64,000 bases of DNA, from contig NZ_LT607733.1 of the NCBI RefSeq assembly GCF_900091445.1, positions 3,116,501 to 3,180,500 of the forward strand. The letters run 5' to 3'. Within the stretch, counting starts at the first letter, position 1. Every line of letters begins with the position of its first letter. This DNA is from Micromonospora echinofusca (GTDB lineage: Bacteria > Actinomycetota > Actinomycetes > Mycobacteriales > Micromonosporaceae). Shown here one piece after another: positions 50,465 through 62,717 of the stretch. Under the pieces are notes generated by a model. The model worked only from the letters and a program-made list of their open reading frames with translations, did not search any database and was not told the origin of the DNA. The position numbers and the translations under genes were made by a program.

Positions 50465-51013
50465 TCAGCTCGTGCCGTAGCCGTAGCGCACGATGTGCTC
50501 GGCGGTCCGCTCGTAGACCCCCGGGTCCTCCGGGGCCAGCGTGCCCAGCCCGTCGACGTACCGGTTGAACATGCAGAACGCCGCCGCGATCAGGACCGTG
50601 TCGTGGATCTCCAGATCCGTCGCGCCGGCGACCCGGGCGGCCTTGACCAGCTCCGCCGTCACGTCACGGCCGCTGCGCTGCACCGCGCCGGCGATCTCCA
50701 GCAGCGCCCGCAGCTTGTCGCTGACCTCGGCGGTCGCCGGATCGGCGCGCACCTGGTCGACCAGCCGCATGCCCGAGGGGAGCTGCGCCGCCGCGAACGC
50801 CGAGTGCGACGCGCAGCAGAACCGGCACTCGTTGAGCCCCGACACGTACGCCGCGATCAGCTCCCGCTCGCCGGGCGTCAGCGTCGGGTGCGGGGCGCGC
50901 AGCAGCGTCTCCGCGAGCTCGTTGAGCGGCTTGGCCGTCTCGGGGCGGAACCGCATCGGACCGTTGATGCCCGGATGTGCCCGCTCGTCGAGACCAAGGT
51001 CGATGTGTGCCAT
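50465..51013 (-). CDS. AhpD-like / carboxymuconolactone decarboxylase family protein
   Basis: Predicted 182 residues from ATG 51013. The all-helical AhpD fold is indicated by ERELIAAYVSGLNECRFCCASHSAFAA, with a CxxCxxxH redox site preceded by glutamate, and by a later TDLEIHDTVLIAAAFCMFNRYVDGLGT. Family members are thiol peroxidases or peroxidase-reducing partners. It is convergent with DUF3866. Confidence 0.88.
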   Translation of the reverse strand: MAHIDLGLDERAHPGINGPMRFRPETAKPLNELAETLLRAPHPTLTPGERELIAAYVSGLNECRFCCASHSAFAAAQLPSGMRLVDQVRADPATAEVSDKLRALLEIAGAVQRSGRDVTAELVKAARVAGATDLEIHDTVLIAAAFCMFNRYVDGLGTLAPEDPGVYERTAEHIVRYGYGTS

Positions 51014-51120
51014 GCCGCCACCCTCCCTGCCGCGACCACGCGGCGTGCGCGGCCGGTCACCGGAAACGCCGAACGGCACCACGGTTCCAGTTCCATCGGG
51101 GGCGCACAACTTCGAGATTG

Positions 51121-51200
51121 CGGCGTCGCCGCGCCGGTACGACCACGGGCCGCAGCCGCGCCCGGTCGGCTACCGCCGGGTGTCGGCGTCGCCGCGCCGG
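51121..51200. repeat. 17-bp direct repeat upstream of the AhpD-like gene
   Basis: CGGCGTCGCCGCGCCGG occurs at 51121-51137 and again at 51184-51200, 63 bp apart, in a 194-bp gap without a gene. Each copy is itself GC-palindromic in part. May be a simple sequence artefact of high GC. Confidence 0.5.
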
Positions 51201-51207
51201 CAGCGGC

Positions 51208-51393
51208 TCAGACCAGGAAGATCAGGGCCAGCCAGGCGCCCACGATCAGCACCAGCGCGAGCGCCAGCACCCAGGTGGGCACCGTGTACTCGCCGCGCCG
51301 GTTGCGCTCGATCTCGGCGCGGATCTTCTCGCGGCGGCGCTCGGCCCAGTTCTGCCGCTGGCGGCCGCTCTCGGGAGGTTCGGAAGTCGTCAT
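51208..51393 (-). CDS. Small single-pass membrane protein
   Basis: 61 residues. A charged N-terminal helix (GRQRQNWAERRREKIRAEIERNRRGEY) is followed by one C-terminal transmembrane helix (WVLALALVLIVGAWLALIFLV). TAGGCT lies 9 nt before the ATG. No family recognised; position between pafA and the AhpD-like gene. Confidence 0.72.
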   Translation of the reverse strand: MTTSEPPESGRQRQNWAERRREKIRAEIERNRRGEYTVPTWVLALALVLIVGAWLALIFLV

Positions 51394-51457
51394 CGCGCGG
51401 TCAGCCTACCGGCCCCGGCCCGGACGGCGCTCAGCACCACCCGGGCCGGCATCGGCG

Positions 51458-52816
51458 TCACATGCTGGCGATCAGCCGCTCCACCCGCTCGTCGTACGCC
51501 CGGAACGGGTCCTTGCAGAGCACGGTGCGCTGCGCCTGGTCGTTGAGCTTCAGGTGCACCCAGTCGACGGTGAAGTCGCGCCGCTTCTCCTGGGCGTGCC
51601 GGATGAACTCCCCGCGCAGGCGGGCCCGCGTCGTCTGCGGCGGCGTCTCCTTGGCCTCGAAGATCTCCGGGTCAGTCGCCACCCGGTCCACCTCCCCGCG
51701 CCGCTCCAGCAGCCCGTAGAGGCCCCGGCCGCGACGCAGGTCGTGGTAGGCGAGGTCCAGCTGGGCCACCCGCGGGTGCGACAGCGGCAGGTCGTGCTTG
51801 CGCTGGTAGCGCTCGATGAGCCGCAGCTTCGTCACCCAGTCGATCTCGCGCGACACCGGCTCCAGGTCGCCGGTCTCCACCGCGCGCAGCACCCGGCCCC
51901 ACAGCTCCACCACCCGCTTGGCGGTCTGGTCGCCGCCGCGCCGCTCCACGAACTCGGTCGCCTTGGCCAGGTATTCCTGCTGGATCTCCAGCGCGCTGAC
52001 CTCCTTGCCGGAGGAGAGCCGCACCTTGCGCCGCCCCGTGATGTCGTGCGAGACCTCGCGGATCGCCCGGATCGGGTTCTCCAGCGTCAGGTCACGCATC
52101 ACCACCCCCGACTCGATCATCCGCAGCACGATGTCGGCGGTGCCGACCTTGAGCAGCGTGGTGACCTCGTTCATGTTGGAGTCGCCGACGATCACGTGCA
52201 GCCGGCGGTAGCGCTCCGCGTCGGCGTGCGGCTCGTCGCGGGTGTTGATGATCGGCCGGCTGCGGGTCGTCGCCGACGAGACGCCCTCCCAGATGTGCTC
52301 GGCCCGCTGCGACAGGCAGTAGACCGCCCCGCGCGGCGTCTGCAACACCTTGCCCGCCCCGCAGATCAGCTGCCGGGTGACCAGGAACGGGATCAGGACG
52401 TCGGCCAGCCGGCCGAACTCCCCGTGCCGCGACACCAGGTAGTTCTCGTGGCAGCCGTACGAGTTGCCGGCCGAGTCGGTGTTGTTCTTGAACAGGTAGA
52501 TCTCGCCCGCGATGCCCTCGTCGTGCAGCCGCTTCTCCGCGTCGACGAGCAGACCCTCCAGGATCCGTTCGCCGGCCCGGTCGTGCGCGACCAGGTCCAC
52601 CACCGAGTCGCACTCGGGGGTGGCGTACTCCGGGTGCGAGCCGACGTCCAGGTAGAGCCGGGCGCCGTTGCGCAGGAAGACGTTGCTGGACCGGCCCCAG
52701 GACACCACGCGGCGGAAGAGGTACCGGGCGACTTCGTCGGGGGACAGCCGCCGCTGCCCACGGTAGGTGCAGGTGACGCCGTACTCGGTCTCGAGGCCGA
52801 AGATTCGCCGCTCCAT
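51458..52816 (-). CDS. pafA: Pup-protein ligase PafA
   Basis: 452 residues, the usual length. The glutamine-synthetase-like fold starts with [12 protein letters not shown] (ATP/Mg glutamates 9 and 11). [15 protein letters not shown] carries the catalytic Asp57, and [25 protein letters not shown] is the conserved core. It couples the C-terminal glutamate of Pup to lysines of target proteins with ATP. ATG 52816 is 6 nt after TAATGT. The paralogue Dop is encoded in the same cluster. Confidence 0.97.
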   Translation of the reverse strand: MERRIFGLETEYGVTCTYRGQRRLSPDEVARYLFRRVVSWGRSSNVFLRNGARLYLDVGSHPEYATPECDSVVDLVAHDRAGERILEGLLVDAEKRLHDEGIAGEIYLFKNNTDSAGNSYGCHENYLVSRHGEFGRLADVLIPFLVTRQLICGAGKVLQTPRGAVYCLSQRAEHIWEGVSSATTRSRPIINTRDEPHADAERYRRLHVIVGDSNMNEVTTLLKVGTADIVLRMIESGVVMRDLTLENPIRAIREVSHDITGRRKVRLSSGKEVSALEIQQEYLAKATEFVERRGGDQTAKRVVELWGRVLRAVETGDLEPVSREIDWVTKLRLIERYQRKHDLPLSHPRVAQLDLAYHDLRRGRGLYGLLERRGEVDRVATDPEIFEAKETPPQTTRARLRGEFIRHAQEKRRDFTVDWVHLKLNDQAQRTVLCKDPFRAYDERVERLIASM

Positions 52817-53278
52817 GATGAGACATTAGCCGCCCGAGGCCCCAGATGGGCAGCGCACACCGCGCACGTCTCACACCGGGCGCCCGCCGGCCGTCCCGGG
52901 CAGCCCGCCGCGCGGCCGATCACCCGGGCTCGCTCCCGATTCCCGTACGCCCAGGCGTCCCAGGTGGACGCTGACCGCCGAAAGTCCCTGGGCGGCCGGG
53001 CACAGGGCGCCCAGGCGGCGGAGGCCCCGTACTGCGGCCTGCGCAGACCCCCTTGGACACCCGGCGCTGGCAGTCGCCGACCCGGCCGGGCGCAGATCCG
53101 CACCGGGGCGGCGCGGACGGCGGAGCATGCGAGGCCCCTACCGCCGGCTCCTTGTCGGCCCGGGGGCGGAACGCGGGCGAGGCGGAGCACGGGTCGGGCG
53201 GCGGGCGCGGATCCGGGCGAGCGGTCGTTCCGGGGGTGTCGACGCCCCGACCGTCCGCCCGCCCGGCACGTGCCTCCG
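52817..53278. other. 462-bp interval with no supported gene
   Basis: Between pafA and prcA. An 85-codon minus-strand frame at 52871-53128 is Arg/Gly/Pro-rich with no ribosome site and no recognisable motif; composition is that of non-coding high-GC DNA. The pafA -10-like box is at its left edge. Confidence 0.6.
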
Positions 53279-54100
53279 CTACGCCTCGGGGGCCTCCTGG
53301 CCCTCCAGGTCCGCCGAGCCGGCCGACGTGGTGGGCTTCCTCGCCTCCTGACTCGGCGAGGTCGGCGTCTCCGGACGGGCCGACACCGGCTCCTCGGCCT
53401 TGTCGCCGTCGAGCAGCGCGGTCAGCGCGGCCCCGGTGATGCGGCGGAACGTCCGCCCCACCCGGCGCCGGTCCAGGACGGCCACCTCCAGTTGGTTGGC
53501 GGCGATGGTGCGGGCGGCGCCGCCCTCTCCCCCGACGCTGCTCAGCGCCTGCATCGCGACCTTGACCGCCTCGCCCAGCGACATGTCCGGACGGTGGTGC
53601 GACTTGAGCACGCCGGTGATCGCCTCGGCCTGCCCACCCATGGCCATCCGGCCCGGCTCGTCGTTGACGGAGCCGTCGTAGGTGAGCCGGTAGAGCTCGT
53701 CGTCCTCGGCGGTGGTGCCGACCTCGGCCACGCAGATCTCCACCTCGAACGGCTTCGACTGCTCGGTGAAGATGGCACCCAGGGTCTGCGCGAACGCGTT
53801 CGCCAGGGCCCGGCCGGTGACGTCACGCCGGTCGTAGCTCAGGCCGTTCAGGTCGGCCATCCGCACCCCGGCACGGCGCAGGTTCTCGAACTCGTTGTAG
53901 CGGCCGACGGCGGCGAAGCCGATCCGGTCGTAGATCTCACTGACCTTGTGCAGGGCGCTGGAGAGGTTCTCGGCGACGAAGAGCACCCCACCCTCGTAGC
54001 TCAGGACCACCGCGCTGCGGCCCCGGGCGATGCCCTTGCGGGCCAGCTCGGAGCGGTCGCGCATGATCTGCTCGGGCGAGGCGTAGAACTGCATGGCCAC
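53279..54100 (-). CDS. prcA: Proteasome alpha subunit
   Basis: 273 residues from GTG 54100, ten bases after AAGGAG (ATG 54094 is an alternative). [43 protein letters not shown] is the actinobacterial alpha-subunit N-terminus, including the gating segment, and [33 protein letters not shown] the later helices. A ~45-residue Glu/Pro/Ser-rich tail ends the protein. It forms the outer rings of the 20S core and binds Arc/Mpa C-termini. Confidence 0.97.
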   Translation of the reverse strand: MAMQFYASPEQIMRDRSELARKGIARGRSAVVLSYEGGVLFVAENLSSALHKVSEIYDRIGFAAVGRYNEFENLRRAGVRMADLNGLSYDRRDVTGRALANAFAQTLGAIFTEQSKPFEVEICVAEVGTTAEDDELYRLTYDGSVNDEPGRMAMGGQAEAITGVLKSHHRPDMSLGEAVKVAMQALSSVGGEGGAARTIAANQLEVAVLDRRRVGRTFRRITGAALTALLDGDKAEEPVSARPETPTSPSQEARKPTTSAGSADLEGQEAPEA

Positions 54101-54161
54101 GGCGGCGGTTCTCCTTAGGGAGCTGTGCTGACGGCTGCTGACTGCTGCGGGCGGGAGCGGA

Positions 54162-55001
54162 TCAACCGCCCGGGTTCTCCATCCGGCCGGAGACCACGCT
54201 CTCGGCGATCGCCGACATCTCCTCGTCGGTGAGCCGGTGGGTGCCCTCCGCCGTCGCCGTCATGACCACCGGGTAGATCCGTCGGATCAGGTCCGGGCCG
54301 CCGGTCGCGGTGTCGTCGTCGGCCGCGTCGTAGAGCGCCTCCACCGCGAGCCGGACCGCCTCGTCGATGGAGAGCCCCGGCTGGAAGCGCTTCTTCAGCG
54401 CCGACCGGGCAAACAGCGAGCCGGAGCCGATCGCGTCGTAGCCGGTCTCCTCGTAGGGGCCGCCGGTGACGTCGAAGCTGAAGATGCGCCCGGCGCGCGC
54501 CGGGTCCTTCGCGGCCAGGTCGAACCCGGCGAAGAGCGGGATCACCGCGAGACCCTGCATCGCGGCGCCCAGGTTGCCGCGGATCATCGAGGCGAGGCGG
54601 TTGGCCTTGCCGTCGAGCGAGAGCATCGCGCCCTCGATCTTCTCGTAGTGCTCCAGCTCCACCTGGAACAGTCGCATCAGCTCGATGCCGATCCCCGCCG
54701 TGCCGGCGATGCCGACCAGGGAGTACGCGTCGGCCGGGTGCACCTTCTCGATGTCGCGCTGGGCGATCAGGTTGCCCATGGTGGCCCGTCGGTCGCCGGC
54801 CATCACGACGCCGCCGGCCGCCGAGATCGCCACGATGGTCGTCGCGTGCGGCGCCATGTCGGCGGCCATACCCGGCGGCAGGGGCCGGCGGCCGGGCAGC
54901 ATCTCGGGGGCCACCTTGCTCAGGAACGAGGTGAAGGAGGACGTCCCCGCGTTGGTGAACACATCTGGTAGACGCCCGGATGGATCAAAACCCGCTGCCA
55001 C
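54162..55001 (-). CDS. prcB: Proteasome beta subunit (catalytic)
   Basis: 279 residues with a 53-residue propeptide; cleavage in [10 protein letters not shown] exposes Thr54, the nucleophile. Following motifs are [15 protein letters not shown], with the lysine of the triad probably in the IEKVHP region, and [13 protein letters not shown] with the GSG. After self-processing it forms the inner rings that cut pupylated proteins. GTG start has GAGAGGAACC upstream; the start region overlaps the end of a broken endonuclease VII-like gene. Confidence 0.97.
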   Translation of the reverse strand: MAAGFDPSGRLPDVFTNAGTSSFTSFLSKVAPEMLPGRRPLPPGMAADMAPHATTIVAISAAGGVVMAGDRRATMGNLIAQRDIEKVHPADAYSLVGIAGTAGIGIELMRLFQVELEHYEKIEGAMLSLDGKANRLASMIRGNLGAAMQGLAVIPLFAGFDLAAKDPARAGRIFSFDVTGGPYEETGYDAIGSGSLFARSALKKRFQPGLSIDEAVRLAVEALYDAADDDTATGGPDLIRRIYPVVMTATAEGTHRLTDEEMSAIAESVVSGRMENPGG

Positions 55002-55421
55002 GTGGTTCCTCTCAGATATGTGATCGCCTCCGCCAGCCGCGACTGATCGTCACGGAACTGGCCGAGACCACCGTTGCAGTTGAAGCACAATATCCCGCGC
55101 ACCCACCCGGTGCGATGATCGTGGTCCAGATGTTGGGGGTCCGGCGTGCCACAGATCGCGCAGACCCCGCCCTGCTCGCCCAGGAGCTGCCGGAACTCCC
55201 TCTCCCCGATGCCGTGGGCCGCCGCAGGTGGTACTTGCGCGTACCGCGACAGAGCCGCTCAACCGTCGACGGCGGCTCGCCGTGGAGCGGGCCGCCGCGC
55301 AGGATCCGCAGTGGTACGCAAGCCCGTCAGCCCGCCGCCGGTTGCGATGGAACTCGGCGACGGGCAGCAAGCGGCTGCGCTGGGAGCACACCTTGTCCGA
55401 CGCCAGAGGCGAATCGAACAT
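54920..55421 (-). pseudogene. Frameshifted endonuclease VII-like gene between pup and prcB
   Basis: Pieces of one protein lie in three frames. The first frame (from ATG 55421) gives RLLPVAEFHRNRRRADGLAYHCGSC, the N-terminal zinc-finger-like part, though its first CxxC reads CSQR. A middle frame gives RKYHLRR around 55225. The last frame gives FRQLLGEQGGVCAIC, then HLDHDHRTG and GILCFNCNGGLGQF, the His-Me endonuclease VII motif with its zinc cysteines. At least two frameshifts are needed (near 55260 and near 55215), and the end overlaps prcB. An intact gene of this kind occurs at this place in streptomycetes, as I recall. Decay or a sequencing error are both possible. Confidence 0.7.
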
Positions 55422-55426
55422 AAGTG

Positions 55427-55642
55427 CTATTGCCCCCCTTTCTGCACGTAACCGCGCACGAATTCCTCGGCGTTCTCCTCCAGCACGGAGTCGATCTCGT
55501 CGAGCAGGTCGTCGACGTCCTCGGTGATTTCGGCGTGCCGCTCCGCCACCTCCGGGTTCGCCTCGGTGGTGACGTCCTCGATCTCCTCGCCCTGACGCGA
55601 CTTGCCCGACTGCGACTGCCCGCCGCTGTCACGAGTGGCCAT
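55427..55642 (-). CDS. pup: Prokaryotic ubiquitin-like protein Pup
   Basis: 71 residues from ATG 55642 with GAGGAGG upstream. The first ~25 residues are polar and disordered (ATRDSGGQSQSGKSRQGEE). The centre forms the Arc-binding helix (HAEITEDVDDLLDEIDSVLEENAEEFVRGYVQ). It ends Gly-Gly-Gln, so Dop must deamidate the last residue to glutamate before PafA can attach it. The gene sits between dop and the endonuclease remnant. Confidence 0.98.
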   Translation of the reverse strand: MATRDSGGQSQSGKSRQGEEIEDVTTEANPEVAERHAEITEDVDDLLDEIDSVLEENAEEFVRGYVQKGGQ

Positions 55643-55748
55643 TGCTGCCTCCTCCACGATCGCCCTGCGATCAACTTACCTCGCGCAGGCGACGAAAAGC
55701 CCGCCGCGCGCCGGCTTCGGCACACGGCGGGCAATCGGCGACGACGCC

Positions 55749-57266
55749 TCAGCCGCCGGTGAGGGTCTCCAACAGGTCCTTCGCGCTGGGGCAGCGGTCG
55801 AAGAGCGCGCCCACGTGCTTGCGGGTGCCGCGCTCCGGCTCCATCATCGGCACCCGCACGAGCGACTCCCGGCCGACGTCGAAGATGACCGAGTCCCAGC
55901 TGGCCGCGACGACCTCCGAGGCGTACTGGGCCAGGCAACGGCCGCGGAAGTAGGCCCGGGTGTCCTCCGGCGGCTCGGTCATCGCCGTACGCGTCTGCTC
56001 GTCGTCGAGCAGCGTCTTCATCGCGCCCCGGGAGACCAGCCGGTGGTAGAGGCCCTTCTCCGGGCGGACGTCGGAGTACTGGAGGTCGACCAGCTGGAGC
56101 TTGTGCGAACCCCAGCCGAGCTGCTCGCGCTCCCGGTAGCCCTCCAGCAGCCGCAGCTTGGCCACCCAGTCCAGCTCGTCGGCGCAGAGCATGACGTCGC
56201 GGCCCAGCCTGTCCAGGACGCGCTCCCAGCGGGCGAGCACGTCGAGGGTCTGCTCGTCGGCGTCGGTGCCGTAGCGGTCGTCCACGAAGGACCGGACCCG
56301 CTCGTAGTAGGCCCACTGCACGTCCAGGGCGGTGAGCCGCCGCCCGTCGCGCAGCCGCATCCGGTGCGTCAGGGACGGGTCGTGGCTGACGGCGCGCAGC
56401 TCGCTGACCGGGTCGGCGATGCCGAGGTCGGGGCCGAGCGCCTTCTCCTCGATCATGGTGAGGATCAGCGCCGTGGTGCCGACCTTGAGGTACGTGGAGA
56501 TCTCCGACAGGTTCGCGTCGCCGATGATGACGTGCAGCCGGCGGTACTTGTCGGCGTCGGCGTGCGGCTCGTCGCGGGTGTTGATGATCGGCCGCTTGAG
56601 GGTGGTCTCCAGGCCGACCTCGACCTCGAAGAAGTCCGCACGCTGGGAGATCTGGAAGCCCGTCTGCCCGCCGTCCTGGCCGATGCCGACCCGCCCGGCG
56701 CCGCAGACGATCTGCCGGGTCACGAAGAACGGCGTCAGGTACGCGACGATGTCGGCGAACGGCGTCTGCCGGCGCATCAGGTAGTTCTCGTGCGAGCCGT
56801 AGCTGGCACCCTTGTTGTCGGTGTTGTTCTTGTAGAGGTGGATCGGCTGGGTGCCGGGGATGGTGGCGGCGCGGCGGGCCGCCTCGGCCATCACCCGCTC
56901 CCCCGCCTTGTCCCAGCGCACCACGTCCAGCGGGTTGGTCACCTCCGGCGTGGAGTATTCCGGGTGGGCGTGGTCGACGTAGAGCCGCGCCCCGTTGGTG
57001 AGTATCACGTTGGCCAGCCCGAGGTCCTCGTCGGCGAGTGCCTCGGCCGGGTCGTAGGCGGCGCCCGAGTAGGTGAAGCCGCGCGCGTCCCGCAGCGGCG
57101 ACTCCTCCTCGTAGTCCCAGCGGGCGCGGCCGCCCCGGTTGAGTTCCGGGCGCGCCCCGTAGGCGTTGACCACCTGCGAGGAGGTGACCATGGGGTTGGC
57201 CCCGGCCTGGCCGGGAACGGAGATGCCGTACTCGACCTCGGTGCCCATGATCCGTCTTACGCTCAT
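55749..57266 (-). CDS. dop: Pup deamidase/depupylase Dop
   Basis: 505 residues. [25 protein letters not shown] and the Dop-specific insertion ([24 protein letters not shown]) precede [14 protein letters not shown], with the catalytic aspartate (Asp98), and [25 protein letters not shown]. It converts the C-terminal Gln of Pup to Glu and removes Pup from substrates. It shares the fold and many motifs of PafA. Located between arc and pup, 165 bp after arc. Confidence 0.97.
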   Translation of the reverse strand: MSVRRIMGTEVEYGISVPGQAGANPMVTSSQVVNAYGARPELNRGGRARWDYEEESPLRDARGFTYSGAAYDPAEALADEDLGLANVILTNGARLYVDHAHPEYSTPEVTNPLDVVRWDKAGERVMAEAARRAATIPGTQPIHLYKNNTDNKGASYGSHENYLMRRQTPFADIVAYLTPFFVTRQIVCGAGRVGIGQDGGQTGFQISQRADFFEVEVGLETTLKRPIINTRDEPHADADKYRRLHVIIGDANLSEISTYLKVGTTALILTMIEEKALGPDLGIADPVSELRAVSHDPSLTHRMRLRDGRRLTALDVQWAYYERVRSFVDDRYGTDADEQTLDVLARWERVLDRLGRDVMLCADELDWVAKLRLLEGYREREQLGWGSHKLQLVDLQYSDVRPEKGLYHRLVSRGAMKTLLDDEQTRTAMTEPPEDTRAYFRGRCLAQYASEVVAASWDSVIFDVGRESLVRVPMMEPERGTRKHVGALFDRCPSAKDLLETLTGG

Positions 57267-57383
57267 CGACCTACCCGCTTCGCTCGCCCGACCCGGTCCC
57301 CCGTCACGTCGAGCGTAGTCGGCCGCGCGGCGGAAGGGGGCGCGGCGGACCGGGGCGACGGGGCACGGAGGCGGGCACGGACG

Positions 57384-57422
57384 GCACGGGGCCCGTGACG
57401 CGTCGCGTCACGGGCCCCGTGC
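57384..57422 (-). terminator. Strong hairpin after arc
   Basis: A perfect 18-bp stem (57384-57401 with 57405-57422, triloop GTC) lies 10 bp beyond the arc stop, between arc and dop. Arc is thus probably transcribed separately from dop-pup-prcBA. Confidence 0.85.
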
Positions 57423-57431
57423 GGGTGTCCG

Positions 57432-59213
57432 TCAGAGGTACTGGCCGGTGTTGCTGGCGGTTTCGATGGACCGCCCGGCCTCGGTGCCCTTGCCGCCGGA
57501 GACGAGCGTGCGGATGTAGACGATCCGCTCGCCCTTCTTGCCGGAGATGCGGGCCCAGTCGTCGGGGTTGGTGGTGTTGGGCAGGTCCTCGTTCTCGCGG
57601 AACTCGTCGACGCAGGCGTCGAGGAGGTGCTGGAGGCGTAGGCCCTTGCGTCCGGAGGTGAGGAACTCCTTGATGGCCATCTTCTTGCCCCGGTCGACGA
57701 TGTTCTGGATCATCGCGCCGGAGTTGAAGTCCTTGAAGTAGAGGACTTCCTTGTCGCCGTTGGCGTAGGTGACCTCGAGGAAGCGGTTCTCCTCGGTCTC
57801 CGAGTACATCCGCAGCACGACCGCGTCGATCATCGCCGCGACGGTGGCCTGGGGGTCGCCGCCGTGCTCGGCCAGGTCGTCCGGGTGCAGCGGCAGCCCG
57901 GAGAGGATGTACTTGGAGAAGATGTCCTTGGCCGCCTCGGCGTCCGGTCGCTCGATCTTGATCTTCACGTCGAGTCGGCCGGGGCGCAGGATCGCCGGGT
58001 CGATCATGTCTTCCCGGTTGGAGGCGCCGATGACGATGACGTTCTCGAGCCCCTCGACACCGTCGATCTCGCTGAGCAGCTGCGGGACGATGGTGTTCTC
58101 CACGTCGGAGGAGACGCCGGAGCCGCGGGTCCGGAAGATCGAGTCCATCTCGTCGAAGAACACGATCACCGGGGTGCCCTCGCCGGCCTTCTCGCGGGCC
58201 CGCTGGAAGATCAGCCGGATGTGCCGCTCGGTCTCGCCGACGTACTTGTTGAGCAGCTCCGGGCCCTTGATGTTGAGGAAGAAGCTGGTGTGCTTCTCCT
58301 TGCCCTCCCGCTCGGCGATCTTCTTCGCCAGCGAGTTGGCCACCGCCTTGGCGATCAGCGTCTTGCCGCAGCCGGGCGGACCGTAGAGCAGGATGCCCTT
58401 CGGCGGGCGGAGCTGGTGCTCGCGGAACAGGTCGGCGTGCAGGAAGGGCAGTTCCACCGCGTCGCGGATCTGCTCGATCTGCGAGTGGAGGCCACCGATG
58501 TCGGTGTAGTCGACGTCGGGCACCTCCTCCAGGACCAGTTCCTCGACCTCGCTCTTCGGGATCCGCTCGTACGCGTACGCCGAGCGGGGCTCGATCATGA
58601 GCGAGTCGCCGGCCCTGATCGGCGAGCCGATCAGGGTGTCGGCGAGGTGCACGATGCGCTCCTCGTCGGAGTGCGAGACCACCAGGGCCCGGTCGCCCGG
58701 AGCGCCGTCGGGACCCGCGAGGATCTCCTTGAGCATCGCCACCTCGCCGACCCGCTCGAAACCGAACGCGTCGACGATGTTGAGTGCGTCGTTGAGCAGG
58801 ACCTCCTGGCCGCGCCGCAGCTCGGCGACGTCCAGCGAGGGTGAGACGGCGACGCGGAGCTTGCGCCCGCCGGTGAAGACATCCACCGTGCCGTCATCGT
58901 GCCGCGCGAGGAAGACGCCATAACCACTCGGCGGTTGCGCGAGGCGGTCGATCTCCTCCTTGAGCGTCACGATCTGCGCGCGAGCCTCCTTGAGGGTGCT
59001 CACGAGCCGGTCGTTGTTCTCGGTCAGCCGCGCCAACTGTGCCTGGGTGGCCGCCAGCCGCTCTTCGAGCTGCCGGACGTGTCGGGGGCTTTCGGTCAAC
59101 TTGCGCCGCACCAGAGCGAGTTCCTCTTGAAGGAACGCGACCTGCGTGGAGAGATCGTGGGCCTCCTTCTCCCACCGTGCGGCGCGCGAGTCCGCGTCGT
59201 CGCTGCGTGCCAC
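57432..59213 (-). CDS. arc: Proteasome-associated AAA ATPase Arc/Mpa
   Basis: Predicted 593 residues from GTG 59213, preceded by GGGGAGGTGGG. Residues ~15-95 form the coiled coil that captures Pup, two OB folds follow (to ~225), then an AAA module with Walker A GPPGCGKT at 278-285 and Walker [11 protein letters not shown] near 349-358. The protein ends QYL, whose penultimate Tyr opens the proteasome gate. It unfolds pupylated proteins and feeds them to PrcAB. The longer upstream frame is not supported. Confidence 0.97.
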   Translation of the reverse strand: MARSDDADSRAARWEKEAHDLSTQVAFLQEELALVRRKLTESPRHVRQLEERLAATQAQLARLTENNDRLVSTLKEARAQIVTLKEEIDRLAQPPSGYGVFLARHDDGTVDVFTGGRKLRVAVSPSLDVAELRRGQEVLLNDALNIVDAFGFERVGEVAMLKEILAGPDGAPGDRALVVSHSDEERIVHLADTLIGSPIRAGDSLMIEPRSAYAYERIPKSEVEELVLEEVPDVDYTDIGGLHSQIEQIRDAVELPFLHADLFREHQLRPPKGILLYGPPGCGKTLIAKAVANSLAKKIAEREGKEKHTSFFLNIKGPELLNKYVGETERHIRLIFQRAREKAGEGTPVIVFFDEMDSIFRTRGSGVSSDVENTIVPQLLSEIDGVEGLENVIVIGASNREDMIDPAILRPGRLDVKIKIERPDAEAAKDIFSKYILSGLPLHPDDLAEHGGDPQATVAAMIDAVVLRMYSETEENRFLEVTYANGDKEVLYFKDFNSGAMIQNIVDRGKKMAIKEFLTSGRKGLRLQHLLDACVDEFRENEDLPNTTNPDDWARISGKKGERIVYIRTLVSGGKGTEAGRSIETASNTGQYL

Positions 59214-59390
59214 GTCCCACCTCCCCGGGGGGCTTGAACGTTCTGCCCTAACACTAGCCGCTATGAGGCCGATTCGGTCCCACGCAACGCCCTCGTCACC
59301 GAACCTTGATCGCGAAGGGTGGCCCCGGGGGCCGGTCCGGGCGTTCGGGTACCGTCGGTGCGTGGGTCGGGAAAACATGGGGGGTGCGCC

Positions 59391-59687
59391 GTGGCGGAGG
59401 TCGTGACGGATCAGCTGCAGGTCTGGGTTGACCAGGATCTCTGCACGGGCGACGGGCTCTGCGTGCAGTACGCGCCCGAGGTCTTCGAGTTCGACGTCGA
59501 CGGGCTCGCCTACGTCAAGGGCTCCGACGGTGAGCTGCGGACGGCGCCGGGCAGCCGGGTCGACGTGCCGGAGCACCTGCGCCTCGAGGTCATCGACTCG
59601 GCGAAGGAGTGCCCGGGCGAGTGCATCCACGTGGTGCGCGGCAGCGACGGCGTCGAGGTGGCCGGCCCGGAGGCCGAGGAGGACTGA
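59391..59687 (+). CDS. Ferredoxin
   Basis: Predicted 98 residues from GTG 59391 with GGGGGGTG upstream. Cluster ligands are in [17 protein letters not shown] (C-x5-C) and [10 protein letters not shown] (CPxxC), the pattern of small one-cluster [3Fe-4S] or [4Fe-4S] ferredoxins that serve P450s and other oxidoreductases. The protein is acidic, as expected. TACCGT upstream may be its -10. Divergent from arc; partner unknown. Confidence 0.88.
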   Translation: MAEVVTDQLQVWVDQDLCTGDGLCVQYAPEVFEFDVDGLAYVKGSDGELRTAPGSRVDVPEHLRLEVIDSAKECPGECIHVVRGSDGVEVAGPEAEED

Positions 59688-59788
59688 CGGCGGCGTCCTC
59701 CCGCGCCACCGGGCACGCCGAGGACGACCGGACCGGGTGTCGACCGGACCGTGCGGCCGACCCCGAGGGCGACGCCCAGGCGTACGGC

Positions 59789-60361
59789 TCAGAGCATCGG
59801 GCGGCCGACCACCGAGGCGACCAGGCGGGCGAACTCCTCCAGCCGGGCGATCTGCCCCGCGCCGCCGTCGTCGAGGGTCTTGCCGAAGCGCAGCGCGTCG
59901 TGCCGGGCCCCGCCCACCGCCTCGTCGCTGGGCGGGGCCTCGTCGAGCGAGGTGAGCAGCAGGTAGACGTCGATGCTGTCGACCCGGATCCCGCCGTCGT
60001 CGTCGCGGGTCAGCCGGCGCCGGCAGCCGACCTCGGTCACCGTGGAGATCGGCACCACCCGCAGCGACGAGGTCATCGACCCCGGTGGCCCCTCCCCCGG
60101 CGGCACGTCCTCACCGTGCCAGAGGACGAGCCGGCTGCCGTCGCAGACCACGACCTCCTGCCACACCCCGTTGACCTCGTTGACGAAGCGTTCCAGGGTG
60201 AAGCCGAGCACCGACGCGCCGCGCAGCACCCCGCCGAGCGCCTCCAGCGCGACGTCGGGATCCCGCAGGTACGCCCGGGCCGCCGATTCGAGGTCCTGGT
60301 AGGGCGACCAGTCCGGGAACACCGCCGGCAGGTCGCCCTGGCCGAAGCCGGGCCGGCTCAT
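59789..60361 (-). CDS. Conserved hypothetical protein
   Basis: Predicted 190 residues from ATG 60361 ([43 protein letters not shown]). No catalytic motif seen; alternating strands and helices with [29 protein letters not shown] and [39 protein letters not shown]. It lies between the ferredoxin and trmI, 80 bp after the latter. Its position beside arc is, I believe, common in Micromonosporaceae. Confidence 0.7.
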   Translation of the reverse strand: MSRPGFGQGDLPAVFPDWSPYQDLESAARAYLRDPDVALEALGGVLRGASVLGFTLERFVNEVNGVWQEVVVCDGSRLVLWHGEDVPPGEGPPGSMTSSLRVVPISTVTEVGCRRRLTRDDDGGIRVDSIDVYLLLTSLDEAPPSDEAVGGARHDALRFGKTLDDGGAGQIARLEEFARLVASVVGRPML

Positions 60362-60442
60362 TCCACCTCCCCGTGCCCGGCCCGCCGGCACGCGCCGACG
60401 GGCGGGATCCGTCCGTTCACTCCTCGTCGCCCCGCCGCACCG

Positions 60443-62589
<2,147 letters not shown>

Positions 62590-62612
62590 CGGCTCGATGC
62601 TACGCGGCGGAG

Positions 62613-62684
62613 ATCATGCGCCGGCGCGGCGACGGGACCACGCGCCGGTGCGGCGAGGCGATCATGCACCGGTGCGGCGACGGT
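62613..62684. repeat. Three 24-bp tandem repeats between protease and recB-like genes
   Basis: Exact 24-bp periodicity at 62613-62636, 62637-62660 and 62661-62684; each copy carries CATGC(G/A)CCGG(T/C)GCGGCGA with small changes (second copy CCACGC). The array fills the 128-bp gap between divergent genes, ending 33 bp before the exonuclease ATG. Confidence 0.85.
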
Positions 62685-62717
62685 GGTGGTGTCACACCGG
62701 TGCCCTAACCTTCGGGC

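Noticed and set aside
52871..53128. An 85-codon minus-strand frame between pafA and prcA
   Set aside because: Arg/Gly/Pro-rich, without start signals or motifs; likely chance.
55404..55424. GTTCGATTCG on the minus strand, like a tRNA T-loop
   Set aside because: The flanking bases do not pair as a T-arm and no acceptor, D or anticodon stems are found; it is part of the endonuclease remnant.
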